A stretch of 64,000 nucleotides of DNA from assembly GCA_947503555.1 (NCBI GenBank), contig CANNEE010000004.1, positions 186,001 through 250,000 on the forward strand, written 5' to 3'. The first letter of the stretch is position 1, and every line of letters begins with the position of its first letter. This DNA comes from an uncultured Shewanella sp. (GTDB lineage Bacteria; Pseudomonadota; Gammaproteobacteria; Enterobacterales; Shewanellaceae). A model generated the notes under the pieces. It was not told the origin of the DNA. It saw only the letters and a list, made by a program, of their open reading frames with translations, and made no database searches. Both the position numbers and the translations under genes were made by a program. Positions 9,025 through 18,171 of this stretch are shown here, in pieces.

Positions 9025-9627
9025 TTAGGCGGCCTTACTTTGCAATTGCTTAGTGATAAAGCTGTGCATCTCGATAGCAAATTCGCGCCAGAAAGCTTGC
9101 TTGGCATGCTCTTGAATGCCTTCGCAAAATGGCGTGATCCAAGTGCCCAAGTGAGTGATTAAAAACTCATCTCCTAGGCGGCCTAGTTCAATCACGGCTT
9201 CCTGGTTATTCACTTTTCTTTGCTCATCGGCTAAGGCGTGAACACAGTAGAGAAACTCCAGCTCGTTACCGATAAAGTCGGCAGGTTCATTAAAGCTTTC
9301 GTCGATAATTAACCCTATCTCTTGATAGAAGTCGGCGACCTTTACTGTATCCTTGGTGTTCATTACTTTGCTGCCCGAGCGGTAAACCGACTCATAGGGC
9401 ATGACAAGTAACTTATATGGCCCGATACACATACGGTTGAAGTCGCACTCCAACTCCATGATGTCGCCATCAACAAATTTCTCCGCCTCTGGTAGCAAAG
9501 GGCTTTGGGGTTGGTAGGCTTTTAGATAAGCGATCAACCCATTGAGTGCCTCCGTCCCTGAGGGCGCAAATATCATTGACTTAAAGGCGTGGTATGCCTG
9601 TGTCACCGAACCATATTCTGCCTTCAT
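9025..9627 (-). CDS. TorD/DmsD family molybdoenzyme chaperone
   Basis: A 200-residue cytoplasmic all-helical protein of the TorD family. These proteins bind the twin-arginine leader of the apo-molybdoenzyme and hold it until cofactor is loaded. Visible family marks are the acidic/aromatic segment ELECDFNRMCIGPYKLLVMPYESVY (residue region 77-101) and PADFIGNELEFLYCV. Its ATG overlaps the TAA of the FeS subunit (TAATG), so the two are probably translationally coupled. Its client is presumably the Mo subunit two genes upstream. Confidence 0.85.
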   Translation of the reverse strand: MKAEYGSVTQAYHAFKSMIFAPSGTEALNGLIAYLKAYQPQSPLLPEAEKFVDGDIMELECDFNRMCIGPYKLLVMPYESVYRSGSKVMNTKDTVKVADFYQEIGLIIDESFNEPADFIGNELEFLYCVHALADEQRKVNNQEAVIELGRLGDEFLITHLGTWITPFCEGIQEHAKQAFWREFAIEMHSFITKQLQSKAA

Positions 9628-10172
9628 TATGCACGTTCCTTAATAATCACCATGTTAGGTTTAGTGATGTTGTCACCGTAGCCGATACCGTGTTTGCTCG
9701 CCGAAGGCTTCTTTAAGGTCTCAGATAGGTTGGCAGTATCTAGACATTGCACTGGGCAACCTGCTACACATGCTGGCTTCATGCCGCGATCGAGTAGCTC
9801 GACACACATGTTGCACTTATCTGCTTTGCCATCGTCTTCACGAATGCTGACCGCTGAGTAAGGGCAGGCGCTGGCACATAGACCACAGCCGGTACACTTC
9901 TCTCTGTCTAGCACTACGATACCGTCATCGCGTACGCTATAGGCTTTAGCTGGGCAAACCATTAAGCAGGCTGGGTTTTCACAATGCATGCAAGAATGGG
10001 ATAGCCAAACATCGATTTCACCGTCATCGCGTTTTACTTCATAGCGATCGACTTTGCGAAATCTATGGTTTTCAGGCAATTCGTTATGGACTTGGCAGGC
10101 GATGGTACAAGCACCACAACCGACGCAGTTTTCTTGTCTAAAGACGAAGCCCACTTGTTTACTGTTCGACAT
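9627..10172 (-). CDS. Four-cluster ferredoxin subunit (DmsB/PhsB type)
   Basis: A 181-residue electron-transfer subunit with four cysteine clusters: CVGCGACTIAC near the N-terminus, CMHCENPACLMVC, CTGCGLCASAC, and CNMCVEL with CVAGCPVQC. Together they suit four [4Fe-4S] centres. It has no signal of its own and would be exported bound to the Tat-leader Mo subunit. It sits 10 bases after the Mo subunit gene and has a good GGAG site. It would carry electrons between the Mo subunit and the cytochrome b anchor. Confidence 0.9.
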   Translation of the reverse strand: MSNSKQVGFVFRQENCVGCGACTIACQVHNELPENHRFRKVDRYEVKRDDGEIDVWLSHSCMHCENPACLMVCPAKAYSVRDDGIVVLDREKCTGCGLCASACPYSAVSIREDDGKADKCNMCVELLDRGMKPACVAGCPVQCLDTANLSETLKKPSASKHGIGYGDNITKPNMVIIKERA

Positions 10173-10182
10173 CTGTTACTCC

Positions 10183-12387
10183 TTAGGCTTTGGTCACTGA
10201 TACACGACAAGAGTGGTAGGCCGAGCAGCCGCCCATATCTGTCAAGGTGTCTGTCGTTAGGTTGTTGGTACAACCGTCTAAACCGTAAGGGTCCATTCTG
10301 CGCCAGTTGTTCTTAGGTGCCATCACAGTGCCAGGGGCAACTTGGCTGGAAACCTGAGCCACAAAGTAGGCTTCACCTCTATGGTTCTGCATTTTGACTT
10401 TATCGTTATTCTTAATACCGAGTTTCTTAGCGTCTTCGGTATTAATCTTGGCGAAGTAAGCCGGGAAGTTACGAATGTACTTCACGTTGTAGAAGGAGCT
10501 GTTGGCACGCTGCGGAATCGCTGGAGACAGCAGGCGGAACGGCAATGCTTGCTCTTCTGGAATCATCTCATCTTCTGGTAAGCCGAAGTCGATGACAGGG
10601 TGGAAGCCATGCTTCTTCATATAGTCAGAGTAAAGCTCAATCTTGCCACTCTCTGTCATATACTTGCCGTCACCGAAGAAAGGCTTAGGCACGTTGACTT
10701 TAACGAACTTCTCTTTAGCGATCTTCTCGTAGGTAATACCTTCATAGGCATAATCGTCGGTATCGAGGAAGTCACGGAGGATCTGCTCATGGTCGACCTT
10801 AAATTCAGGGTCGTCATAACCCATGCGCTGACCTAACTCTTTAAAGAAGGTCCAGTTATCTTTGGACTCGCCTAATGGCTCAATCACTTTCTCACAGATC
10901 TGCTGGTAGTAGCAGTTGTAATCTGGGCAGTAATCATCAGACTCATACTGGGTCGCTGCAGGTACGATAATATCGGCCAACTCAGCGGTATCTGTCATGA
11001 TGAAGTCATGTACCACTAGGAAGAGGTCATCACGCATTGCGCCGCGGCGACAAGCGTTGGAGTCAGGTGCTACCGCAACAAAGTTACCGTTATAGTTAAT
11101 CAGCGCGTGAATTGGCTTACTTGGCTTGCCATAAGCGGTTGGGTTAGTTGGGTGAATCGCCTTAGCAATCTCAGTCATATTGATGTGCTGAGCTGTCGCG
11201 GCATTGGTACGTAGGTGAGATGCAGTACCTTTGGCGTAGTTCATACCATCATCGGCTTGAACGTTATCGTAAACAAAGCCGTTACCTACTTTTTCAAATT
11301 GACCGGCAATGGCGTGCATCATAGCGATAGCACGTGTCATACGCGCACCGTTATAGTTACGCTGCATACCATAACCTAGACGCAGGACAGAAAGCTCTGA
11401 TTCACCATAGACCTTGGCAAACTCAAACATCTTCTCTCTTGGTACGCCGGTGACGCGCTCAATTTCGTCATAGCTGATTTCATTGAGACGATTCAATAGC
11501 TCGTCATAACCTAGAGTACGCTTCTCGATAAATTCATGGTCGACTAAGTCTTTTTCCACTAAGTATTTCATGATACCGGCAGCTAGGTGCGTATCTGTAC
11601 TTGGCTTAGGCTGTAGCCAGATGTCGGCTTGAGAGGCGATAGGGGTACGGATAGGGTTCACTACCAGTAGTTTGGCACCACGGTCACGGGCACGGTTGAT
11701 ATATTTAATGCCGTGAACGTTAGTTGCGGTTTCGTTTTGACCCCAAGAGATATAACAGTTGGTGTAGATGTTGTCTTCTGGATCTGGACCACGCCAAGTA
11801 CCAGTGACAGACTTAAGGCCTTCATAGGCGGCAAATACACACACAAGACGGTCAAGTTGAGATGAACCTAGCTTATGGAAGAAGCGGCAAGGTCCACCAT
11901 ATTTACCAATCATACCTTCATGACCTGAGTAGCTGTATGGCAGTACGGCTTCTGGACCATGTTCGGCGATAATCTCTTTTAGCTTAGTGGTGATCTTGTC
12001 ATAGGCCTCATCCCAGCTAATACGACGCCATTTGCCTTCACCTTTCTTACCTACACGCTCCATTGGGTGCAAGATACGGTCAGCAGCATAGGTGTATTGA
12101 ACGTATGTGTGGCCTTTCACACAAGGTGATGTACCTGTTTTTTCTTGTTCTTCAGCACCTTGTACATAGGTCATGCGTCCATTTTGCACAGTGAACTTAA
12201 GTAGACAGCGGTCAGCACAGTTGCGGGCACAGGTGTGATATTTGATTTCACCTTCGCGCTTTAATAGCTTTTCTGGTGCCGCACCTTTGGAGGTTGCCTC
12301 GGCTACGCCGGGCATCAAGCCTGACAAGGAAGCGAAGACCGAGCTGGCTCCGACTCCTTGCAGGAATGTGCGTCTATTGATTTTCAT
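10183..12387 (-). CDS. Periplasmic molybdopterin oxidoreductase, substrate unknown
   Basis: A 734-residue DMSO-reductase superfamily catalytic subunit. The twin-arginine leader is NRRTFLQG. The N-terminal [4Fe-4S] ligands are C53, C57, C61 and C89. The residue that should ligate Mo appears to be C183 (LDRLVCVFAAYEG), which lines up by eye with the Sec/Cys position of formate dehydrogenases and the Cys of thiosulfate/polysulfide reductases. The histidine that follows it in formate dehydrogenases is Val here, which argues against formate. It is also much shorter than FdnG (about 1000). First gene of an operon with FeS subunit, TorD-like chaperone and cytochrome b. A reductase or hydratase for a small sulfur, selenium or organic compound is possible, but the substrate is not known. 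Confidence 0.8.
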   Translation of the reverse strand: MKINRRTFLQGVGASSVFASLSGLMPGVAEATSKGAAPEKLLKREGEIKYHTCARNCADRCLLKFTVQNGRMTYVQGAEEQEKTGTSPCVKGHTYVQYTYAADRILHPMERVGKKGEGKWRRISWDEAYDKITTKLKEIIAEHGPEAVLPYSYSGHEGMIGKYGGPCRFFHKLGSSQLDRLVCVFAAYEGLKSVTGTWRGPDPEDNIYTNCYISWGQNETATNVHGIKYINRARDRGAKLLVVNPIRTPIASQADIWLQPKPSTDTHLAAGIMKYLVEKDLVDHEFIEKRTLGYDELLNRLNEISYDEIERVTGVPREKMFEFAKVYGESELSVLRLGYGMQRNYNGARMTRAIAMMHAIAGQFEKVGNGFVYDNVQADDGMNYAKGTASHLRTNAATAQHINMTEIAKAIHPTNPTAYGKPSKPIHALINYNGNFVAVAPDSNACRRGAMRDDLFLVVHDFIMTDTAELADIIVPAATQYESDDYCPDYNCYYQQICEKVIEPLGESKDNWTFFKELGQRMGYDDPEFKVDHEQILRDFLDTDDYAYEGITYEKIAKEKFVKVNVPKPFFGDGKYMTESGKIELYSDYMKKHGFHPVIDFGLPEDEMIPEEQALPFRLLSPAIPQRANSSFYNVKYIRNFPAYFAKINTEDAKKLGIKNNDKVKMQNHRGEAYFVAQVSSQVAPGTVMAPKNNWRRMDPYGLDGCTNNLTTDTLTDMGGCSAYHSCRVSVTKA

Positions 12388-12460
12388 AAGTGGTCCCCAT
12401 CATTGTTAGCACTTAGAAGTGCTAATTATTTTTTATTTGCAAAGCATCATTGACCCAAAA

Positions 12461-12521
12461 GCAGCAGCCAATTTGTTCGCCCGCTGCTGCTTCAGGGCTG
12501 AGACTGTGCTCAAGCAGTCTC
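12461..12521 (-). repeat. Two inverted repeats between LysR and molybdoenzyme genes
   Basis: GCAGCAGC/GCTGCTGC (12461-12490) and GAGACTG/CAGTCTC (12500-12521) lie in the 175-bp gap after the LysR stop. Neither has a T-run on the minus strand. They may end or attenuate read-through from the regulator gene, or form part of the operon's 5' leader. Confidence 0.45.
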
Positions 12522-12562
12522 GGTAATGAATCTGTTTATTGCGCTTGGTATTCCGCGCTAAT

Positions 12563-13528
12563 TTATTCTTCTGAGGCGTGACGCCATTCTTGCTCTAAGC
12601 CACAGATAAGTTTTGATTTAACCCAGTTAAATGCGGCGGAATTATTGATGTTGCCAAACAGTACATAGTTACCTATATCGCGGTTTTCTCGACGGCGAAT
12701 CCGGCACTGTTGTGCAAGCGACTCAGGCAGTTGCACATAGCTAATGTCGGGCAGCATCTTGGTAAATTGACGCGTAAATTGATTGCAACTCAGGGTGATG
12801 GCATCGGACTCGCTCAATAAGCGCATCGCGGTGGCAACGCTATCTGTGTAGCCATCTATTTCCATACATAGGCCTTGTTCACGGCATAGATTGACGAGCA
12901 GTGGACAGGCTAAATCGTCATAGTTGTCTATTTCTAAGCAGGCGTATTTGGAAATATTCTCTAGGGTGACTTCCTGCTTTAGCATGGGATGGCCGGTTCT
13001 TGCGACTATGTATAGGCTGTCGGTTTCGGCAAACATTTCAGCTTGCAGGTTTTTACCGTTAAAGCCTTCGTAAACCACCACAAAGTCGATATCGCCATTG
13101 GCCAGTTCAGTGGTGCAATCTTGGGTCAATACCCTGACATCGAACTTGAGATTAGGGGCCTCGGGTGAGATCTGCTCTTTAATGACCTTCTTTACTGCAT
13201 AAACAAATTCGTCATAGGCATGAATGACAAATTGTCCACCAGACTCAGATGGTGTAAATACAGAATGCTGCATTTCAATTTTTTGATATTGTTCTACTAA
13301 GCTTTTAGCTAACGGAATTAATTGATGTGTTTTTTCCGTAGCAATAAAGCCAGAGCATCGACGAATAAATAAAGAATCTTTAAATATTTCTCTTAACGTT
13401 TTTAATGTTCTGCTAACAGCAGAAGGTGTCATCCCTAATTCATTAGCAGCCTGATGACCTTGTCCGTGTTCATATACGGCTATAAATACTTTTAATTGAT
13501 TGTAATTAAGTTGATCAATTTTTGTCAT
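12563..13528 (-). CDS. LysR family regulator of the anaerobic respiration block
   Basis: A 321-residue LysR-type regulator. Its DNA-binding domain reads LNYNQLKVFIAVYEHGQGHQ then MTPSAVSRTLKTLR, followed by a weakly conserved effector domain of the LeuO/NodD-like subgroup (SESDAITLSCNQF, ARTGHPML). It is encoded between two molybdoenzyme loci: upstream of the 12387 operon on the same strand and divergent from the ttrBA-like pair. A 38-bp inverted repeat lies 118 bp upstream of its ATG. It could control one or both respiratory loci and itself (inference). Confidence 0.85.
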   Translation of the reverse strand: MTKIDQLNYNQLKVFIAVYEHGQGHQAANELGMTPSAVSRTLKTLREIFKDSLFIRRCSGFIATEKTHQLIPLAKSLVEQYQKIEMQHSVFTPSESGGQFVIHAYDEFVYAVKKVIKEQISPEAPNLKFDVRVLTQDCTTELANGDIDFVVVYEGFNGKNLQAEMFAETDSLYIVARTGHPMLKQEVTLENISKYACLEIDNYDDLACPLLVNLCREQGLCMEIDGYTDSVATAMRLLSESDAITLSCNQFTRQFTKMLPDISYVQLPESLAQQCRIRRRENRDIGNYVLFGNINNSAAFNWVKSKLICGLEQEWRHASEE

Positions 13529-14156
13529 GGTATTTCAGTCTGTTTGAATTGGTGAAAGTATCATCTATATATATCATCATATATTCAGTGTTATGAGTCA
13601 CACTTTTATTAAAGCTATATTTATAAATATGACTTTGGGCACGTGTTGCATATATTGATATTTACAGATATCAATATGTGCAATTAGTATAGGGCCATGT
13701 TGGTCATTTCTATCGCATTGTTTTTCAATGGTATTTTGTTTTGATAAATATTCTTGATTATCGACAGGTGTCTTGTAAGTGATTGTTTTGTAATGATTTG
13801 CATGCATGGCCTGTGTTAAATGCAATTAATTATCAATAACAGGAGTTTAAAAAATTTCACCAAAATAAAATTTATTTTCTACTTGTGATGTAGTGCATTT
13901 AAACTATCTATATTATGTTTTTATCTTTATTGTGTATTAATATTGCATCTTTAATTATTCTAATTTATATCGATTTTCGCAACTTTAAAAATAATTTCAA
14001 AAAAATAAAAAATATTTTTTCATTGTGACATTGCTATCGTTATTAAGCTGTTTTTATATTCTTATATTACCTATTTATTTCTGTCTGTGTATTTTAAATA
14101 TAGATATTTATGAGGCGTTAATTAATTCGCTAATAACCTATGTCTAAGGATCTAAT
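13529..14156. promoter_or_regulatory. AT-rich divergent control region
   Basis: A 628-bp region without a credible gene between the LysR and ttrB-like starts. It is extremely AT-rich: one 60-base line (13981-14040) has only 10 G or C. It holds the inverted repeat at 13646-13683 and runs of A and T typical of bent DNA and of H-NS-type silencing targets. A TGTGA half-site occurs near 13885, but no full CRP or FNR palindrome was found by eye. Confidence 0.6.
13646..13683. promoter_or_regulatory. 38-bp inverted repeat, candidate LysR operator
   Basis: Arms TTGCATATATTGATAT and ATATCAATATGTGCAA are complementary at 15 of 16 positions around the 6-base centre TTACAG; the inner 9 bp are perfect. 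It contains a T-N11-A dyad as in LysR boxes, and TTGCA/TGCAA ends. It sits 118 bp upstream of the LysR ATG and about 470 bp upstream of ttrB. Confidence 0.6.
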
Positions 14157-14852
14157 ATGTTAGATAGACGCTCAATATTAAAAATGGCGGCTGGTGGTGC
14201 ATTGTTCTCACTTGTACCTAGTGCCCAATTATTGGCTCAGACGCCGGGTAAGCGTCTGGCTATGGTATTTGATGTTAGACGTTGCACCGGTTGCTTATCT
14301 TGTACTGTCTCCTGCGCAATGGAAAACCAAACTGCACCAGGGCGAGGTCGAACTCGCGTCACTCAAATGAGTGTAAAGACTGACAATGGCGTTGCTGCGC
14401 TGGCGGTTCCTAACCAATGTAATCAGTGTGATAAGCCACCCTGTGTTGAAGTTTGCCCGGCTGATGCCACTTACAAGCGTAAGGAAGATGGCATTGTGGT
14501 GATTAACCATGATGAGTGTATTGCTTGTCAGTCCTGTGTCGAAGCTTGCCCTTATGGTGCAAGACGCATAGATGAAGAGTATGAAAACCCACCTGAGAAG
14601 TGCAACTTCTGTATCCATAGGGTGACGGCGGGATTACTGCCTGCTTGTGTCGAAACCTGTATTGGTGAAGCCAGAGTCTTTGGCGATCTCAATGATCCTA
14701 ATAGCAAAGTGTCTCAGCTAGTCAAAGATAACAAGGTTTACGCCATGTTACCTAAAGAGGGAACCATGCCAAACATTTTCTATATTGGCCTTCCTGAAAA
14801 CAGCAATGATAAAGAGATCCTTGCCCTTAATTTCCTTGAATGGCAACGCTAG
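14157..14852 (+). CDS. TtrB-like four-cluster ferredoxin subunit
   Basis: A 231-residue periplasmic electron-transfer subunit resembling tetrathionate reductase TtrB. It has a twin-arginine leader (LDRRSILKMAAGGALF) and four cysteine clusters (CTGCLSCTVSC, CNQCDKPPCVEVC, CIACQSCVEAC, CNFCIHR with CVETC). The ATG at 14157 has AAGGA six bases upstream. In the known order ttrB-ttrC-ttrA a polytopic quinol-oxidising TtrC follows; here the next gene is the catalytic subunit, three codon-lengths away. Electrons may therefore come from another quinol dehydrogenase such as a CymA-type cytochrome (inference). Confidence 0.85.
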   Translation: MLDRRSILKMAAGGALFSLVPSAQLLAQTPGKRLAMVFDVRRCTGCLSCTVSCAMENQTAPGRGRTRVTQMSVKTDNGVAALAVPNQCNQCDKPPCVEVCPADATYKRKEDGIVVINHDECIACQSCVEACPYGARRIDEEYENPPEKCNFCIHRVTAGLLPACVETCIGEARVFGDLNDPNSKVSQLVKDNKVYAMLPKEGTMPNIFYIGLPENSNDKEILALNFLEWQR

Positions 14853-14861
14853 GAGTTGATG

Positions 14862-17800
14862 ATGGATAGACGTAAATTTTTAACTAGCGCTGGTATCGTC
14901 TCTGCGGCAGGTGTTACCGCTGGTGTATGTAATTCTGCAACTGCAGGTGGACAAGAGAAGCTTGAAGACGTGTCCATGTTTGGCCACCCCATTGCACCTG
15001 AATGTCAAAAAGGGGCAGATGGTCAATGGCAGAAAACCCCAGGTGTTCGTACCGCTTATGGCCGCTGTTTTAGCTGTTATAACCTATGTGGTTTGCGTGT
15101 GCGTATCGATGAAGAGCAAGACAAAATCATGAAGGTGGGGGGGAACCCATATTGTGAAAATAACTCTGGTTCTCCATTAGCCTTGACGACGCCGGTGAAG
15201 CAAAGCTACGTCAAATTGGCTAGTGAGCAAGGGCTAGAAAATCGTGCGACGACCTGTGCTAAAGGTGCCAGTGTGGTCGATGCGGTGGACGATCCTCGTC
15301 GTGTCACTCAGGTGATGAAACGTGTTGGTAAGCGTGGCGAAGGTAAGTGGAAAACCATCAGCTATGAGCAAGCCCTACAAGAGATCCTTAATGGTGGTGA
15401 CCTATTTGGTGAGGGGCATGTCGATGGCTTAAAGGCCATTCATCGACTCGATAAGCCCGCTAAAGAGGGACATCCAGAATTCGGTAGTGCGGCTAACCAT
15501 CTGTTTGCCACTTTCTGTGAAGAAGATACGCTGCGCGGCAGCTTCTACGCTAGATTTATGCACCAAGCTTGGGGCACAAGTAACTTAGGTACTAAGCATG
15601 GCTACTGTGGTGCGGCGCAGGCTATGGGTTATGGTATCGGTATGGATGCAGGCCTAGATGTCTGGCTCAACGATGTGGATTGGGAAAACGTCGAGTATGG
15701 TCTATTTATGGGCACTAGCCCTGGTTCATCTGGGGTAAGCTTAAACCGTGTAGGTCGTGGTCTGGCCGATAGCCGTGTTGGACGTAAATTCCATTATGTT
15801 TGTGTCGACCCTATTTTACGCTCTACGGTTGCATCCGATACCAATGCTAAGTGGCTGGCGGTAAGGCCGGGTAAAGATAGCGCCTTTGCCTTTGGTGTTA
15901 TTCGCACCATGTTAGAGGAAGGCTGGTTTAATAAGCCCCACCTTCAGGCTGCCAGTGAAAAAGCGGCTAAGCAAGCAGGTGAGCTTAACTACACCAATGC
16001 GGGCCACTTGGTTATCGATGACCCTGAGCATATTAACTATCGCCGTTTTGCCAAGGCCAGTGACTTTGGTTTAGGTGGTGATGAGCCATTAATTGTGAAA
16101 GCAGGCGGTAAAGGCCTAACTGCGGCCAGTGGTGGTGACAATGCTGAGCTGTTTGTTAATCGCCTATTTGAAGATAAGGCGGGCAACAAGGTTCGCCTAG
16201 TCTCATCCCTGTATCTGCTGCGTGAAGAAGCCAAGCGCACTAGCATGGACACCTATGCGTCTGAGTCTGGCATCAGTGTTAAAGATATGCGTCAGGTCGC
16301 TAAAGACTTGGCTAAATATGGACGCAAGGCGTGTGTGGCGGGTAACGGCGGAACTAACTCGTCAGATGCCCTAGTAATGGGTCGTCTATGGGCGATTCTC
16401 AATACCCTAGCTGGTAGTCATGACGCCAAAGGTGGTGCCATCTATGCGAACGGCCCTATTGGTGGTATGGAAGGCATCTATGATCTCGCGACCATTAAAG
16501 GTGGCGTCAGTATCGATGGTGTTGTCAATGCTTGTCGTGATGGTGCCTATGAGTCATCGACCGAATATAAGCAGAAATTGGCTAAGGGTGAAAATCCCTA
16601 TCCTGCGAGCACCCCTTGGCATGAGCTGTTACCTGTATACAACGCGGGTGAGCAGTGGACTAGCCACGCAAATGCTGACCCTTATCAAGCCAAAGCATTG
16701 ATTGCATGGCGTAATAACTTCCTTTATAGCGCGGCTTCTATTGGTCAAGATGTGGTAGCCAGTGTGGCCGATCCTAAGCGTTTGCCTCTGATTGTTGCCA
16801 TCGACTGTAGCATGAATGAAACCAACCGCTACGCCGATTACTTCATTCCTGATCGTGTGTTCTTAGAAGAGTACGCCGCTGATCGCATGTGGGGTAGTCA
16901 GATGTTGGGCGTGGTTACGGCATCGCCATTAGTGACGCCAAGAACCGAGAAGAACGCCAAAGGCCAGCATATCTGTATGGAGCAGTTCCTTATCGACGTG
17001 GCATTAGCCATGAAGCTGCCTGGTTTTGGTAAAGGTGCCATCGAGACCAATGATGGCCGTAAAGCTGACCTACTGACCTTTGAAGACTGGCATGCTAAGT
17101 ATCTAGCGAACGTGGCGAGTCAGTGTGAGAATCTGCCTAAAGTGACAGCTGAAGATAGAGAATGGGCTGGGTTAGATTATGCGATGAAGCCACTTAAGCC
17201 TAAGTTGACATCGGCGGAAGCGGCTCAGGTAGAAGCTCTGTTATCTCGCGGTAGTTACTACCAAGAGACGCCTAGATATGATGGTGATTTTGTCTATGGT
17301 GCCGAGCCTAAGTGCTTACAAATTTACCATGAGGCCTTCTCACAACTTCGCCATGCTTACTCGGGGGATTTCTTCCCTGGTGTGCCTACCTATGATCAAC
17401 ATAGATTCTGGAATGGTGACACTTGGGAAAGTCACTGGCCGGCAACTGAGTATCCGCTGTTGTTCTCTAGCTATAAGGCGACCTTGAGATCGAATTACAA
17501 CATCGCTTACAAGCGAATTGCTGAAATTGCGCCGACTAACTATGTCTATATGAATCAGGTGACCGCTAAGGCTCAAGGGTTAACCGATGGCGACACAGTT
17601 AAGTTGATGGGCGCTAACGGTAAGCCTACTCAAGGTGTGTTGCAAACCGATATGGGCGTGGCTCAAGATGCGGTTGTGGTGTCCCATGGTTTTGGTCATC
17701 ACAGTGCCTATGGCGCCGATGACAGAGTCATAGATGGCAAGACAATTCCTGGCATCGCCAATCGAGGTGGCGGAACTGCGGTGAATCAGATGATCCCTTC

Positions 17801-17897
17801 TGATCCAACGCGAAACACCCGCGCCAGTATGTTGAATGACTACTACTCAGGGGCGACCTGTCGCCACGGGGTGCCTGTTAAGGTAGTTAAAGTATAA
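14862..17897 (+). CDS. TtrA-like molybdopterin catalytic subunit
   Basis: About 1011 residues, the length of tetrathionate reductase TtrA, and similar to it along its length as I recall that protein: MKRVGKRGEGKW followed by GGDLFGEGHVDGLKAI, and a C-terminus ending RHGVPVKVVKV. The leader is twin-arginine (MDRRKFLTSAG). [4Fe-4S] ligands are C69, C72, C76 and C132; the likely Mo ligand is C249 (TKHGYCGAAQ). The start at 14862 was chosen for its spacing to AGGAG at 14851-14855; the frame also opens with TTG at 14856 and ATG at 14859. Related enzymes reduce tetrathionate, arsenate or selenate, so tetrathionate is likely but not proven. Confidence 0.8.
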   Translation: MDRRKFLTSAGIVSAAGVTAGVCNSATAGGQEKLEDVSMFGHPIAPECQKGADGQWQKTPGVRTAYGRCFSCYNLCGLRVRIDEEQDKIMKVGGNPYCENNSGSPLALTTPVKQSYVKLASEQGLENRATTCAKGASVVDAVDDPRRVTQVMKRVGKRGEGKWKTISYEQALQEILNGGDLFGEGHVDGLKAIHRLDKPAKEGHPEFGSAANHLFATFCEEDTLRGSFYARFMHQAWGTSNLGTKHGYCGAAQAMGYGIGMDAGLDVWLNDVDWENVEYGLFMGTSPGSSGVSLNRVGRGLADSRVGRKFHYVCVDPILRSTVASDTNAKWLAVRPGKDSAFAFGVIRTMLEEGWFNKPHLQAASEKAAKQAGELNYTNAGHLVIDDPEHINYRRFAKASDFGLGGDEPLIVKAGGKGLTAASGGDNAELFVNRLFEDKAGNKVRLVSSLYLLREEAKRTSMDTYASESGISVKDMRQVAKDLAKYGRKACVAGNGGTNSSDALVMGRLWAILNTLAGSHDAKGGAIYANGPIGGMEGIYDLATIKGGVSIDGVVNACRDGAYESSTEYKQKLAKGENPYPASTPWHELLPVYNAGEQWTSHANADPYQAKALIAWRNNFLYSAASIGQDVVASVADPKRLPLIVAIDCSMNETNRYADYFIPDRVFLEEYAADRMWGSQMLGVVTASPLVTPRTEKNAKGQHICMEQFLIDVALAMKLPGFGKGAIETNDGRKADLLTFEDWHAKYLANVASQCENLPKVTAEDREWAGLDYAMKPLKPKLTSAEAAQVEALLSRGSYYQETPRYDGDFVYGAEPKCLQIYHEAFSQLRHAYSGDFFPGVPTYDQHRFWNGDTWESHWPATEYPLLFSSYKATLRSNYNIAYKRIAEIAPTNYVYMNQVTAKAQGLTDGDTVKLMGANGKPTQGVLQTDMGVAQDAVVVSHGFGHHSAYGADDRVIDGKTIPGIANRGGGTAVNQMIPSDPTRNTRASMLNDYYSGATCRHGVPVKVVKV

Positions 17898-18026
17898 GGT
17901 TATGATTTTTATCATCTAGTTCCATCCCTTTGTCTCACGCAAAGGACAGGATACAAGGATGTATCCACCCCATATTTTCGGTCTGTATAGTCTGAGAATT
18001 GTTTCATTATCTTTACCCGCTTTTTG

Positions 18027-18066
18027 AGCTTTCCCCTCAAGGGTTCTGACTTGGGGGGCTTTTTTA
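18027..18066 (+). terminator. Terminator of the ttrBA-like operon
   Basis: A CCCCTCAAG/CTTGGGGGG stem (one mismatch) with adjoining AGC/GCT is followed by a run of T. Confidence 0.7.
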
Positions 18067-18171
18067 TTCGGTAAGAAAGTTAAAGACCATTGCCTGCTTT
18101 ATGTATTTCATACTCAAGAGCTGCAGCTTGAGTGAGCTTTTTCTGTTCTTCATACACTCGAAATTTGTTAT

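Noticed and set aside
10183-12387. Formate dehydrogenase alpha subunit, as suggested by the anchor type
   Set aside because: Too short, no selenocysteine/Cys-His pair at the active site, and a TorD-like rather than FdhD/FdhE-like partner.
13653-13676. FNR site in the ttrBA-like control region
   Set aside because: TTGAT and ATCAA are present but ten bases apart instead of four, so the spacing excludes a standard FNR/CRP-type site; it is reported as an inverted repeat instead.
13598-13825. Open frame of 75 codons upstream of the LysR gene
   Set aside because: It crosses the 38-bp inverted repeat in an AT-rich region, has no recognisable protein features and no good ribosome-binding site.
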